Assembly (NCBI GenBank): GCA_016584305.1
Contig: JACEEZ010018130.1
Coordinates: 1-64,000 of the forward strand
Length of the DNA stretch: 64,000 nt
Origin: Chionoecetes opilio
Taxonomy: Eukaryota; Arthropoda; Malacostraca; Decapoda; Majidae
Direction of reading: 5' to 3'
Both the position numbers and the translations under genes were made by a program. How positions within the stretch are numbered: the stretch's first letter is position 1; each line of letters opens with the position of its first letter. Shown here in pieces: positions 45,440 to 56,813 of this stretch. The notes beneath the pieces are model-generated. The model had not been told where the DNA came from, ran no database searches, and saw only the letters and a list, made by a program, of their open reading frames with translations.

Positions 45440-46080
45440 GGCATGCATAATAAGAAAAAGGGTCAAGAAAATATGTTTAAGAAGAAGCCGAAGTGGCAAC
45501 GCGCCACCAGCCGCCATCTTGGAGCAGCCAGGACGAGGCAGGTCGACCTGGGTCGCCCCATTCTGTTTCAGGAACTCAGCGCGACAACGGGTGCTCCAGC
45601 CGCCGGACGTCTTCGGGACCTCTCGCCCCCTCCTTCCAGTCCCTCGCCTGTCTGGAGCTTGTCCTTTGGGCTGTCGCATGCTGGACGAGTCATACGGTGA
45701 GGAGAAGGAGGTTTTGGGGACGAGCCCGACGACGTAGGCTGGGAACGCTGAGCGAGGAGCGGGTCGCTAGGACAGAGCGACCACGTGTGTACACCGCCGC
45801 GGGGGACAAGGGCCTACAGGTTCCTCGGCGAGAAACGGGGAGATAACCCAAAAACCCTTATATTTATTGCCCGCCAGATACCAAGATACAGTAGGTGGTT
45901 ATCGTAGACGTAGTTAGGAAGATATTTAGGGCTGAGTGAGTGGATGACTGTGTTGGGGTGCTATATTTTGCTGTGTGTAATTAGTTGTAATAAACTAGTT
46001 AAGATGTTTACCATGTGTTTATTGTTACCCTTTATGTAGTCCTGGACCCGGGATAGCTTCATAGGGGAGTCCAAACAAAG
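45440..46080 (+). other. Unassigned GC-rich block within the Gypsy element
   Basis: GC-rich with overlapping Arg/Pro/Ser-rich open frames (45437-45846) on both strands and no recognised domain. It ends with AATAAACTAG near 45990. It could be a solo LTR of another element, or lineage-specific pol 3' sequence. The Gypsy-like tail (KDCDVNAGDSCVDINAKLDE) resumes near 46180. Confidence 0.45.
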
Positions 46081-46374
46081 AACCCGAAGGTGATTTAATT
46101 ATTGAGAGGTAAGTGAAGTCTAAGTATTTAAAACCCCCAGAAAAAATCTAAACCTTTACATAGGGCTACCCTGCAAATAAAGATTGTGATGTAAATGCTG
46201 GAGACTCCTGTGTGGATATAAATGCTAAGTTAGATGAACTGGGACTAAACATCAATTTGGTAGAATTGTTCGTCCCCCAAGGAAGTTAGATCTTTAAGTT
46301 TTGCTAGAAAAAGGAAAAGATGTTTAGTTTATGAGGAATAGCCCAAAATTTTAAACATTTGATGAAAAGGAAGA

Positions 46375-46603
46375 TGTAATATTATATATGAGTATGTATC
46401 ATATACATATTTATAATATATGTTTCTGGTAAGATTTAAGTTTAGTTAAAGGATTGATTTTTAAAAAAACTTATTTGTTATGGTAGCGGCATGCATTACT
46501 GGAACTAAATATAAAAATACTTGACACGACCTGAGAAAGACTTTCTGTCCCTTCCTCCTATATTTGTGCCTCATATAATGTCCACATTGACCATAACATA
46601 ACA
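46375..46603 (+). repeat. 3' LTR of Ty3/Gypsy element
   Basis: TGTAATATTATATATGAG to CATAACA, preceded directly by a purine tract (GATGAAAAGGAAGA, 46361-46374) that fits the polypurine tract for plus-strand priming. It is the direct repeat of 38853-39078. No clear 5-base target duplication is visible outside the two LTRs. Confidence 0.82.
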
Positions 46604-47407
46604 ATTCTAAATTCACAAGATAAATCTTGTCACACTGGCAAGATCTTAGCTTGTCAACCATAGCCGTGTTTTTTGTCGTCCAAGCATCGTCTTGGATACG
46701 AAGACCGTTTTTCGTCGCGATTGGTTTCTGGCAAAATAAACCCCGCAAAGCTTGGTAGGAGCCGAAATAATAATTACGCAAACATTGCAAAAATTCACAA
46801 AGTAGTAAACACACATTTCAGCAAGTGTTATCACTTTGAGTGAATACTGAGGGTATATTATAAAGGTTTAAATGATAACAAAAACAAACACGGCGCCGAA
46901 AGGGTATCCTGCAGTCAGAAGCACCGAAAATATAGCCAGCATAGGGGCTGTGTTTTGTCTTGCCTACATATTTACCTTATGTGTTAAGTGTGGTGACAAA
47001 GTGTCAATATACACCCTGTCCAGTCTCTTCAGATATATTATATATGATAAACAACATATCCCGCGTCACCGAAAAGTAGCCCCCTGAAAAAGTTGAGTTT
47101 TTTAATACCACAAATTCACCTCTTAGTCCAGAAAGCCAACTAGTTTAACCTGGAATGGAGATTTTACAATGTTTTTGGGTTGATTTGGGTCACTGAGTCA
47201 TAAATAATAAGAATCCGCTTGAGGACACCCCTGTCCACCTTTGGGCATTTTGTTCCAATTTGCATAAAACCAAGATGGCCGCCATTGTTCCACTGAAATA
47301 CTATAATTAAGATATCTCGGCTTCTAGAAGGATTTTAAAACAATCTAAAATGTTTTAACGGGGCTTTAAGACATTAGGAACCAAATTGAATAACTTTGTG
47401 TGGATAA
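46604..47407. other. Unassigned stretch
   Basis: No coding domain recognised. It contains CCAAGATGGCCGCCATT (47270-47286), a YY1-like sequence, and AT-rich surroundings. The minus frame 46461-46814 overlaps the LTR and is not a gene. Confidence 0.5.
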
Positions 47408-48049
47408 GTGGGGTTTAGTGGTGGTTCTAGCACTAAAAAACTGGGGGGGCCAGCTTGGGCCAAATTAAATGTGGGGGGGCAAAAAAAAAAGTTTGGAGGG
47501 TCTGTAACTGGGGGGCGGGGGGCGCTGTGGGCACTACACAATTTTTTGAAGTTGAGCACTTTCCAGGATCAATCTGAGGTCTATGGAGGGGTATTTAGAC
47601 TATCTAAGTGATATTCAGTTATAAAAAAAGCCTTTTTAAAAGAACATTGAGGAAGAATTGAACGAAAGTTCATCTGAGAGTCTCAGGTCCATTTTCTCTA
47701 CTGACAGTATAATAATCCAAGCTGGAAATGTGAAAATTCATGCTCGCGGGTACGTTTTATTGAAAAGAAAAGACCAATAGTAAGCATAATACCAAACATA
47801 CTAAACAATTATACAAAAAATATGGCAGTTTTTTTACAATGCACATCAACAGAAATGTATTATGTACGCACCTTAGTCTACCTATAATCTCATACGTTGA
47901 AAATACTGTAGACAAATAGCTATGATTTTCAGACAGGCATGCAAATGCTACATTAGACACAATGCTGATGATACGTTGTTCATTTCGGCAGCAATATATT
48001 TAGTGCAGCTTAATCCTACGATTATCATGCCCACTGTCAAATTTCATCA

Positions 48050-48250
48050 ACAAAGCAATCTAATCAATTCCTCGCGAGTCCCACTTTCAATCGACAATAG
48101 TGCAATGTTACCCCAGTCTGTTGCTTGTCATAGAATTTCTGAGAAATTTTTCACTTATCTAATTTTTGAAAAGCTTCTCTCACATGAAGCGCGGGTAACA
48201 GGAAGAGTTACGGCAATATAATAACAATAACTTGTACAACAGTCAAATGC
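48050..48250 (-). pseudogene. hAT transposase, C-terminal dimerisation segment
   Basis: The minus strand reads IAVTLPVTRASCERSFSKIR, the signature of the hAT C-terminal dimerisation domain (the A-S-C-E-R-x-F-S motif). It is followed after a shift by NIALLSIESGTREELIRLLC. It lies about 4.9 kb from the rest of its gene, across the inserted element. The plus-strand 99-codon frame over it is the shadow. Confidence 0.88.
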
Positions 48251-48699
48251 AGCCTTGTACGGACATATATGAGTGATAGGAATGGGCCCCAGACATAACT
48301 ACGTCACGGTTTGTTTACCGCGGTGCATTGTGGAGATAAGTGGGGAAATCGCCGCGGTGACCTACGTAGGGAAAAAGAAGACTACGACCGATGAAGAATT
48401 TCGAGTTGTTTAGTGTGAAATTGATATTCCAGGTGCTATATTACCAAGCCCTGTTCTCGCTGACAACACTAGAGAAGACTGAAATGATGGCTGATGTGCA
48501 GAGGTTCTCAACCAAGAAAACAGAGTCACAGCAGAGGCCTCGTCAAGAGGAAAGCAACAAGTTTTTTTATTTTTTTATTTTTTATTTTTTTTTATTTTTT
48601 ACATCACAAGGAACTGGCCAAGGGCACAAAAAAAAATGGGTAACAAAAAGCCCGCTTAGTTGCCAGTCCCTATAAAGAAGACAGTAAGAGAATAAAATA

Positions 48700-51600
48700 A
48701 AAACAGAGGGGTAGGCCAATTTAGCTCGGGAGGGGGTCTTGTTACTCTTCTTTTAAAAAGATTTAAGTCATAGGAAAGTGGAAAAATAGAAACAGGAAGA
48801 GAGTTCCAGAGTTTACCAGTGAAAGGGATGAAAGAGTAAAGTTTACTGATTAACTCTTGCATTAGGAAGATGGACAGAATAGGGATGAGAATGAGTAGAA
48901 AGTCTTGTGCAGCGAGGCCGGGGGAGTGGGGGAGGTATGCAGTTAGCAAGTTCAGAAGAGCAGTGAGCATAAAAATAGCGGTAGAAAGAGAGCAAGAGAA
49001 GCAACATTGGGGCGGTGATTAAAGATTGAAGACAGTCAGCCCAGAGGAGAGGATTTGATGAGACGAAAAGCTTTTGACTCAACCCTGTTTAGGAGAGCTG
49101 TATGAGTGGATCCCCCCAAACATGTGAGACACTCCATACATGGGCGGATAAGGCCCCTGTAGAGAGCAAGCACTTGGGAGGGAGAAAAAAAAGGACGCAG
49201 ACGCCACAGCACACCTAACTTCTTAGAAGCTGTTTTAGCAAGGGATGAGATGTGAGATTTCCAGTTCAGATTTTTAGTAAAGGATAGTCCTAGAATGTTC
49301 ATTGTAGAAGAAGGAGACAGTTGAGTGTCATTGAAAAAGAGGGGATAGTTATCTGGTAGGTTTTGTCGAGTAGATAGGTGAAGAAATTGGGTTTTTGAGG
49401 CATTGAACAAACAAGGTTTGCTTTGCCCCAATCAGAAATTATAAAAAGATCAGAAGTTAGGCGCTGGGTGGCATCTCTCCGTGAATCACTTAGTTCCTTT
49501 TGAGTTGGAACGTCTAATAAACGACTTTTAAAAAAATGCAGGGTAGAATCATCAGCGTAGGAGTGGATAGGCTTTGAGTTAGACTTAGAAGATCATTAAA
49601 AAATAATAGAAAGAGAGTGGGTGATAGGACAGAACCCTTGGGGAACACCACTATTGATAGATTTAGTAGAAGAACTATGTCCGTCTACAGTAGCTGCAAT
49701 AGAACGGTTTGAAAGGAAACTTAAAATGAAGGTACAGAGAAAGGATAGAAACCGAATGGGGGTAGTTTGGAAATTAAAGATTTGTGCCAGACTCTATCAA
49801 AAGTTTGATATGTCAAGGAACGGCAAAAGTTTCACCGAAACCCCCAAAGGAGGATGGGCCAAGATTCAGTTTGGAAAGCTAGAAGATCGCCAGTAGATCG
49901 CCCTTTACGGATACCGTACTGACAATCAGATAGAAGATTGTGAGCAGATAGATGCTTAAGAATCTTCTTATTAAGTATAGATTCAAAAACTTTAGAAAAG
50001 GGAGGAAGTCAAAGCTATAGGATGGTAGTTTGAAGGGTTAGAACGGTCACCCTTCTTAGGAACAGGTTGGATGTGAGCAAACTTCCAGCAAGAAGGAAAG
50101 GTGGAAGTAGGTAACAAAGACGGAAAAAATTTGACCAGGGAAGGTGCAAGCACAGAAGCACAGTTTTTGAGAACAATAGGAGGGACTCCGTCAGGACCGT
50201 AAGCCTTTCCAGGATCTAGGCCAGAAAGGGCAAAGAAAACATCATTACGAAGGATCTTAAAGACAGGCATAATATAGTCAGAGGGTGAAGGAGAAGGAGG
50301 AACAAGCCTTCATCAGCCAGAGTGGAATTTTTAGCAAAGGTTTGAGCGAAAAAGTTCAGCTTTTGAAGTAGATGAGACAGCTGTGGAGCCATCTGGGGGA
50401 AGCATAGGGGGGAAAGATGACGAAGAAAAATTGTTAGAGATGTTATTAGTTAGATGCCAGAAGTCACGAGAGTAATTTGATTCAGAAAGATTTTGACCCT
50501 TTTTTATGAATGAAAGAGTTTTGGTAAGTGAAGTAAAGATTTGGCATGATTGCGGGGAGAAAAGTTTAAAAGGGGATGAGTTTCAGGAGATGGATACTTA
50601 CGGTACGTTTGTGAGCAAACCCCTCTATCTCGGACAGCATGAGAACAAGCAGAGTTAAACCAAGGTTGACGGGCTTTAGGATTAAAGAAAGTATGTGGGA
50701 AAGTACGCCTCCATGCCAGAGACTATGACCTCAGTTATGCGCTCTGCACAAAGAGATGGGTCTTTACATGGAAGCAGTAATCATTCCTGGAAAATCAGAG
50801 TAGTACTGCCTTAGGTCTTCCCACTTAGCCGAGTTGAAGTGCCAGAAGCACCTCCGCTTAGGTGGGTCCCGAGATGGTAACCGGAGCGATAGGACAGGTT
50901 ACAGAAATAAGATTGTGATCGGAGGAACCCAACGGAGAGAATAGTTTCACAGAGTAAGCAGAAAGGGGTTAGTAGTTAGGAAAAGATCAAGAATGTTGGG
51001 CGTGTCTCCAAGGCGGTCAGGAATACGGGTAGGGTGCTGCACCAGCTGCTCTAGGTCTTGGAGGATAGAAAAGTTGTAGGGTTGTTCACCCGGTGGTCAG
51101 TGAAAGAAGATGATAGCCAAAGCTGGTGGTGAACATTGAAGTCCCCAAGAATGGAAATTTCAGCTAAAGGAAAATGAGATGAATGTGCTCCACTTTTGAT
51201 GTTAAGTAGTCGAAGCATTTTACATAGTCAGAGGAGTTAGGTGAGAGATATACAGCACAGATAAATTTTGTAAGAGAGTGACATTGAAGTCGAAGCCAGA
51301 TGTAGAAAATTTAGAAGATTCAAGGGGGTGGGCACGAGAGCAAGTGATGTCATTGCGCACATATACCAACAGCCAGCTTTGGATTTAAAATTTGAATAGA
51401 GACAGTAAGAGGAGACAGAAAAAGGTCTGCTGTCAGTGCTCACAGCCAACTGGTTTCGGTGAGGAAAAGAAGATGAGGTTTAGAGGAGGAGAGAAGATGT
51501 TCGACAGAGAGAAAATTAGATCTAAGGCCGCGAATGTTGCAGAAGTTTAAGGAGAGAAGGCTAGAAGAAGTATCAAGACACCTCGGGTCGACATCTTTGA

Positions 51601-51720
51601 GACGGTCCGACCTGGGGATATTTATGGTCCCCTCCCCAGTAAGGGACTCCGAGGCTGGGTGAATGGTCGCCATAATGAAACTTTGAGTGAAGATAGTGTA
51701 GGGATGTAAGTGCATATAGT
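48700..51720 (-). mobile_element. EN/RT LINE (Jockey/CR1-type), nearly full length, frameshifted
   Basis: The minus strand gives a complete order. Endonuclease start LLSLNFCNIRGLRSNFLSVE (51540) with HLLFLTET; endonuclease D-N motif ISILGDFNVHHQLW (about 51140); SSDHNLISVTCP end (about 50910). Then a linker with NPKARQPWFNSACSRAVRD (50655), RT motifs PVPKKGDRSNPSNYHPIALT (50015), FRKGRS..., GVPQGSVLSPTLF-type near 49620, catalytic YADD (49546-49557), and a helical thumb (NILGLSFTKNLNWKSHISSL). The WGGSTHTALLNRVESKAFRL block and an FIPFTGKLWNSLPVSIFP end (48800) follow. It is intact in layout but shifted about every 100 codons. No RNase H was found. Pieces annotated from 48843 to 51828 on this strand are one element. 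Confidence 0.9.
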
Positions 51721-52329
51721 GTAATGTGAGTAGTAAGAGGAATTGTCTTTAGAGTGTAGGTTGCAGCTACTCTCTTGCGTATCTGAGACACTAAGGGATA
51801 TGGTAAGAGAGGACACGGGAGATTTCAATGATAAGTCTGCAGCACCCCCTCAACTCCCGTAAGTACCTCCCCGGGAGTATTTCACCATGGCGGCAGGTGT
51901 CTGACTGCCTACTCCCTCCTAGGACACCTAGGTAGGTAGGTAAGGTAAGTGGTAGGTAAGTGGTAGGGACACCCCTACCACTTGCTTACCTTTTGACGAG
52001 GCTCTGCTGTGACTCCTGTTTTCCTGTTGAGAAGCCTCTGCACATCAGTCATCATCTCGATCAGGTCTTTTCAGTTTTGTCAGCGAGAACAGAGCTCGGT
52101 AATAGGGTAATAGCACCTGGAATATCAATTCGCGGAAAACAACTCTAAATTCTTCCATCGTCGTAGTCTCCTCTTTGTAGGATGTACATATTCATGGTTA
52201 TGATAGTATTTATGTTCGTTCCTTATTAATTGAGTTCCTTTTGCTGTCTTTCCTCAGAATAAGTAGTAAGGTATACATCATAGTTTAAGTGTTACTTGAA
52301 AGTTGTTTATGCAACTTGTTTATGGAGTA

Positions 52330-52890
52330 ATCAGATAAATGAAAGCAAAAATTGGTGATGTTTGTGTAGAGATAAGTATAGATAATACAAAAGGGAAGCT
52401 CAATACTATAGTGTTTGCAGATGACATTGTAGAATACTACTAGCAGAGTTAAAAAGGTTTTCAAAAATTGGTAAATGAATTCAGTACTGTTTGTGTGAGG
52501 AGGAAACTGAAAGTTAATGTGGCTAAAAGTAAAGTGCTAGTGTTTTGGTAGAAACCAAAGAGTGAAGTTATTGAGTTTGAAGATCAATATAGAATGAGAA
52601 TTGAGAGCCAGAAGCAATGTAAAATAATGATGAATAGACAGTTAATGGCTCTATCATGTGCAAGGATGGAGGCACGGAAGGGAGATAAGAGAGAGAGCCC
52701 TGCCTGCAAGGAAGGAAAGTAGTGGGATCCTAGGGGCGCGTAATGAGAGGACAGTGAGTAAGGAAGGCGCTTAGGGACAGCATACTAGTGCCGACAGTAA
52801 TATATGCAAGTCAGACCTGGACGTGGAATATATGTCGGAGGCCTAATTAAGATTCAAGCAGTTGAAATGAGTTACTTGAGAGGTGTCTGT
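52330..52890 (+). mobile_element. LINE RT fragment (plus strand)
   Basis: Reads KLNTIVFADDIV (catalytic FADD box, about 52400-52435), then VNEFSTVCVRRKLKVNVAKS with KVLVF, and after decay IQAVEMSYLRGVC (52852-52890). This is the RT-to-C-terminus stretch of a LINE family different from the two RTE copies above. Both ends are missing. Confidence 0.78.
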
Positions 52891-53164
52891 GATGAGTCCA
52901 CAGATGTCGTTTCTTATGAGCTTTATCCAATTTATCTTTCTATTCTCAGCTTTTAAAAGTTGGTACAACCGTAAAGAAGGAGTTCGTCTACTTATTGCAA
53001 CACAATATGAACACAACAGTTTGCAGGAGGCATATTTAAGGACACAGCGTTGTCTTTCTTCACTGGATAGCGCCCGCCCGCTCTGCCTCATGACCCCGAC
53101 TTATCCCCACAATGCACCGCGGTAAACAAACTGTGACGTAGTTTATGGGTTGGGTCCATTGTGC

Positions 53165-54140
53165 GATTGATGTGGGTTGTTCAGGTTCTTTCATGGGTAA
53201 TTTTTTCACTAGAGGCATCTCATGTTTTAAATAACTTTGATTGACTGAGTATGTAACTGCAAATGCCTTCAAATTTTCTTCAGACAAGAATGTCTGTCCT
53301 CCAGGACAGAGAGCTGAAATACCACAGAAAATCACAGATGAGTGTTTGGAATTTAAAAACGACGGTATAACTCACTAATCAAGCAGTCTAATACTTCATA
53401 CAAGATGCTGCTGTGCTGCACGTGACTTGAGTCAGATCTTTGACCGGTTGTTTCCTGGAAGATGAATTCATCAAGTTGTCGAGGTTTTCTTCTCCGACTT
53501 CTATTCATTAATGGTGAAATGCAGCATTTCTTACAGAGTTCACTAACCTTCTCAGAGTAATGCTCGATCAAGTTGGAGTTTCGCATATCAGCTAAATCTT
53601 CGCTGAGTGATGAAATGAGCTTGACTGCTTTTCCTAGGTCTGCTTGTTTGTCCTGTAGCTGCTGTGATACTTTATTATTTTTCCAAAAAATTTCCGAGAA
53701 AAAAAGGCAGTAAGTAAACAAACTGCGTCTATCTGCGCATGTATAGTACCTCGAGCGGATACAGCTTGAGATTCCAGTGTCATCTGCAGAAGTCTCCTTC
53801 AGGAGTCTTATTATGCATTCCAGCCGCAGCAAAGCGTTGTCACACGAGAAGACCGACACCACCACCATGTGTCACTGAGATGTTGGAGTTCTCGTGCTTG
53901 TCGTGCGTGCATGAAACATTTCGTGCCTGCATAGAAAGGAACTTTTCGTGAACTGCAGAGTTACTAGCGAATATATAGAGTTCTTCAAGCAGACTAAAGA
54001 ATTCAGCTGCTTGAGGCACATACTTTGCAGCATTGATCAAAACCAAATTGAGCCTGTGTCCGTAGCAGTGTACATACATAATAGGCAAGAGGAGCTTTAT
54101 AACGAATGCGTTTCTGAACACCACTGAATCCTCCACTCAT
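53165..54140 (-). pseudogene. hAT transposase, middle part
   Basis: The upper part gives MYVHCYGHRLNLVLINAAKY, the conserved H-C-x-A-H-x-L-N-L block around a catalytic region of hAT/ZMYM1-like proteins, then FFSLLEELYIFASNSAVHEK. A shift near 53870 leads to CDNALLRLECIIRLLKETSA and NNKVSQQLQDKQADLGKAVK (helical insertion domain) with MRNSNLIEHYSEKVSELCKK. Another shift near 53350 leads to FCGISALCPGGQTFLSEENL and YLKHEM. The order and motifs fit hAT transposases. The N-terminal BED/zinc-finger part is not seen. It is truncated at 53160 by the nested element. Confidence 0.87.
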
Positions 54141-54306
54141 GACTGATGCTCAATCAAATCCTAAGCCTACAGTGAAAGACTTGTAATCCAATCCCAATTG
54201 TATCCAATCCAAATGTAATAAACATATGAGCATGAAAGAACCTGTATCAAAATATGAGAAAACAGATGTATTAACGTGTAGTGAAGTATGTATATGTAGT
54301 GAAAGT

Positions 54307-54338
<32 letters not shown>

Positions 54339-54560
54339 GTAATGATAATAATAATGATAATAATAATGATAATAATAATTATTATTATTGTTATTTTTAT
54401 TATTGTAGCAGTAGTACCAATTCTGTTATCGCGGTAGCGTGTCGGTAGTGAGTTGTGCTCGGCGCAGCCGCTGCGACCCTTGCCGGCCGACGGCTAAAGT
54501 TGGGGGCCAGCAGGGGCAGCCTAAATCTGGGGCCATGGCCACCTCTGCCCCCCCATAGAA
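54141..54560. repeat. hAT 5' non-coding part with (AAT)n
   Basis: Between the transposase remnant and the outer terminal repeat. It contains AATAATAATAATAATAAT (54310-54390) and a GC-rich segment (CGGCGCAGCCGCTGCGACC, 54459-54477). No coding region. Confidence 0.6.
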
Positions 54561-54719
54561 CCGCCATGAGTGTGGTTGGCGTGGTGTGTTCATGATCATT
54601 ATATCGGCATGTGAATGCCATTTATCTCTGCTGCAAAATCATGGTCTGTGTTTTCATTTTATCGTCACAGTTTGAATCGAATTATATTCTGGAACCCTTC
54701 ACCACGTTAATATTTTTTT

Positions 54720-55015
<296 letters not shown>

Positions 55016-55189
55016 CGGCCAGTAAACAGTAAAACAGAAGAGGAGCCTTATTTCGTGCCTGCGCCCGAGGAATCTCGCACAATCAGGGTGTTTAGCACAT
55101 TAGCGAGCGCCGAGCAGGTCATCATGACTCACTTATCACCCGAGTGCGAGGCGGGCGACCACCACACCTGTCTTGTCTTATCCGGAAGG

Positions 55190-55560
55190 GGGGAGAATGA
55201 TGACAAACATACGTACAAGGTAGGAATGGAAGGGAAATAAAGAGAGATAAAAGATAAGAATAAAGAGATAGAAGGGAGAGTCGTAAGAAATGGAGAAGAA
55301 AGACAAACGTAAAATAAAAAAGGAGGAATGGAAGGGTATATAGGTATGAGAAGGAAGAATGATGACAACATAAAAGTAGGAATGGAAGGGGAGGAGGGAT
55401 AGAAGGGAGATATTTAAGCAGTGGAAAAAGAAGACAAAGTTAAAGAAAAGAAGGAGGAAAAGGAAGGGTAGGGATGAGAGGGGGAGAATAATGACAGAAG
55501 TAAATGGTAGGAATGGAAGGGAATAAAGAGGAGGGATGGAAGGGAGAGTCTTAAAAAATA
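55190..55560 (+). repeat. Purine-rich long-period tandem repeat
   Basis: The pair GAATGATGACAA and AGGAATGGAAGGG recurs at 55195, 55357 and 55487, giving about two and a half degenerate units of roughly 140-160 bases. Nearly all purine on this strand. The Phe/Ser/Pro-rich minus frames are artefacts. Confidence 0.75.
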
Positions 55561-56051
55561 TATTCATAAAAAATCCCCACACAAAAAAATATTTAAGAGC
55601 TCTTATATCTAAAATCCTTAAATACAACATTGCTATATCTTAAAAAAAGTGCCTAAGAATATTTAACACACAAGCAGTAGCGAGATCAGTTAACTCTCTC
55701 TGCTCGCCTGACCAACTCACTGACTGACTGATCTGTGTGGTCGGCAAGGAACGCGCCAGACTACCCTCGACTGCCCTCACCTGTGCCTCGCTAATTGCTC
55801 ATTAAGGCAGACAACCACGCAGCACAGAGAGGCTAATTACCTGCATCCCACTCCACCACTCGCCTCCCCTCGACAACTGTTCATTTCCATCCTTCCTTTT
55901 CCATTTGTAATATTTCTCTCCTATGATAGTCACTCTTACCATCTCTATCCTTCCAAGTTCCATTCCTCCTTTTTTACTTTGTTTGTCTCTACTCTCCACT
56001 ATTTAAATAAGTTTTTTTTTAGATTTTTTTATTTTTTTTACCACTTGGCAG

Positions 56052-56221
<170 letters not shown>

Positions 56222-56299
56222 CACTTATTTTCTAACGTTTCTCACACGGTATTTCTTATGTGTCTTTGTTTTATTCAATCATGCGTTTTTTAGCACTTG

Positions 56300-56316
56300 G
56301 CAGAGAGAGAGGAGAG

Positions 56317-56380
<64 letters not shown>

Positions 56381-56490
56381 TTTTAACTTATTTTCTCCAC
56401 TTTTTAAATCCCAGCCTCCAATATTTACCTCAGCTTCTGAAATGTGGGAGAAAACTTTTAAACAGAGAAAGAGAGAGAGAGAGAGGGAAA
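56300..56490 (+). repeat. (GA)n microsatellite, second and third tracts
   Basis: AG runs at 56300-56382 and 56463-56486, following a copy of the sequence that precedes the main tract (CACTTGGCAGAGAG at 56041 and 56295). The tract was probably duplicated with its flank. Confidence 0.93.
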
Positions 56491-56813
56491 AATGTAAAGG
56501 TATATAACCCAGCAAACATCGACATTACGTGACGATGCCGGCCAGCATCGGCAATCCGGAGTTTATTGTATTGGGTCGACATCTTTAAATGCGTCTGCCA
56601 GTACTGGTTCGATTTATTTAAGTTATCCGCATGCACCGCGGCAGGCAGCGAGCCCATTTAATTTTATAAAGATGGCCGATTATGTGCCCGATATTGGACC
56701 ATAATTATTTTCTCCAGTATTGGACCGCTTCAGTATTCTGATTCATTTTATATAATGGGACGATTATGGGTATTGTAACCATGCCGCTTCTTCAGTATCG
56801 TGACAATATAGAA

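Larger units (their letters stand above)
39225..46370 (+). mobile_element. Ty3/Gypsy gag-pol region, heavily frameshifted
   Basis: The gag start ATG at 39225 (MSASRLLDLSP) leads into a capsid-like region (EEVMKNVESMEVSEEAYEGN near 39695). A zinc knuckle follows (CKFCGFQHV...GHFQSRC, 39857-39957), then protease (VDTGAEWVVI, 40168), reverse transcriptase (DATKGFWQLLVDES at 40830, catalytic MDDIL at about 41010), RNase H (VDASAFAVGACILQE at 41455) and integrase (VTMGPNLFLESFKNVCKSFG near 42450, PRSYLVKDN at 45020). A basic GRIVRPPRKLDL end lies near 46260. This order, protease before RT and integrase last, is the Ty3/Gypsy arrangement. Many stops and shifts make it inactive as read. It is interrupted by an RTE LINE (42862-44959) and by short extra blocks after 45234. 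No envelope-like gene is seen. Confidence 0.88.
48281..53160. mobile_element. Nested inverted-repeat element inserted in the hAT transposase
   Basis: About 65-base inverted ends: 48281-48345 contains ACTACGTCACGGTTTGTTTA then CCGCGGTGCATTGTGG, and 53094-53160 holds the inverse (CCACAATGCACCGCGG then TAAACAAACTGTGACGTAGT). TGGGCCCCA (48283-48291) and TGGGTCCA (53151-53158) may be a palindromic 8-base target duplication. In that case the element begins near CATAACTACGTCACGG. Inside are a LINE (48700-51720, minus) and an RT fragment (52330-52890, plus), probably later insertions. No transposase of its own is recognised. Confidence 0.72.
47416..54569 (-). mobile_element. hAT transposon (ZMYM1-like transposase), split by a nested element
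   Basis: The ends are TAGTGGTGGTTCTA (47416) and TAGAACCGCCATGA (to 54569), an inverted pair matching at 11 of 14 bases. They are flanked by 8-base direct repeats GTGGGGTT (47408-47415) and GTGTGGTT (54570-54577), one mismatch apart. An 8-base duplication is the hAT hallmark. Both ends also carry a run of seven or eight G or C a few bases in. The transposase lies on the minus strand in two blocks, 53165-54140 and 48050-48250. The 4.9 kb between them is a later insertion. Without it the element is about 2.3 kb, too short for a full transposase, so an internal deletion is likely as well. Confidence 0.85.

Noticed and set aside
45437..45846. Overlapping Arg/Pro-rich frames on both strands
   Set aside because: GC-rich non-coding block inside the Gypsy element; open on both strands as expected from composition.
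52880..52960. hAT-like DESTD motif on the plus strand (VCDESTDVVSYELYPIYLSI)
   Set aside because: A suggestive motif, but it follows directly from the LINE fragment and has no hAT context on this strand; too short to call.
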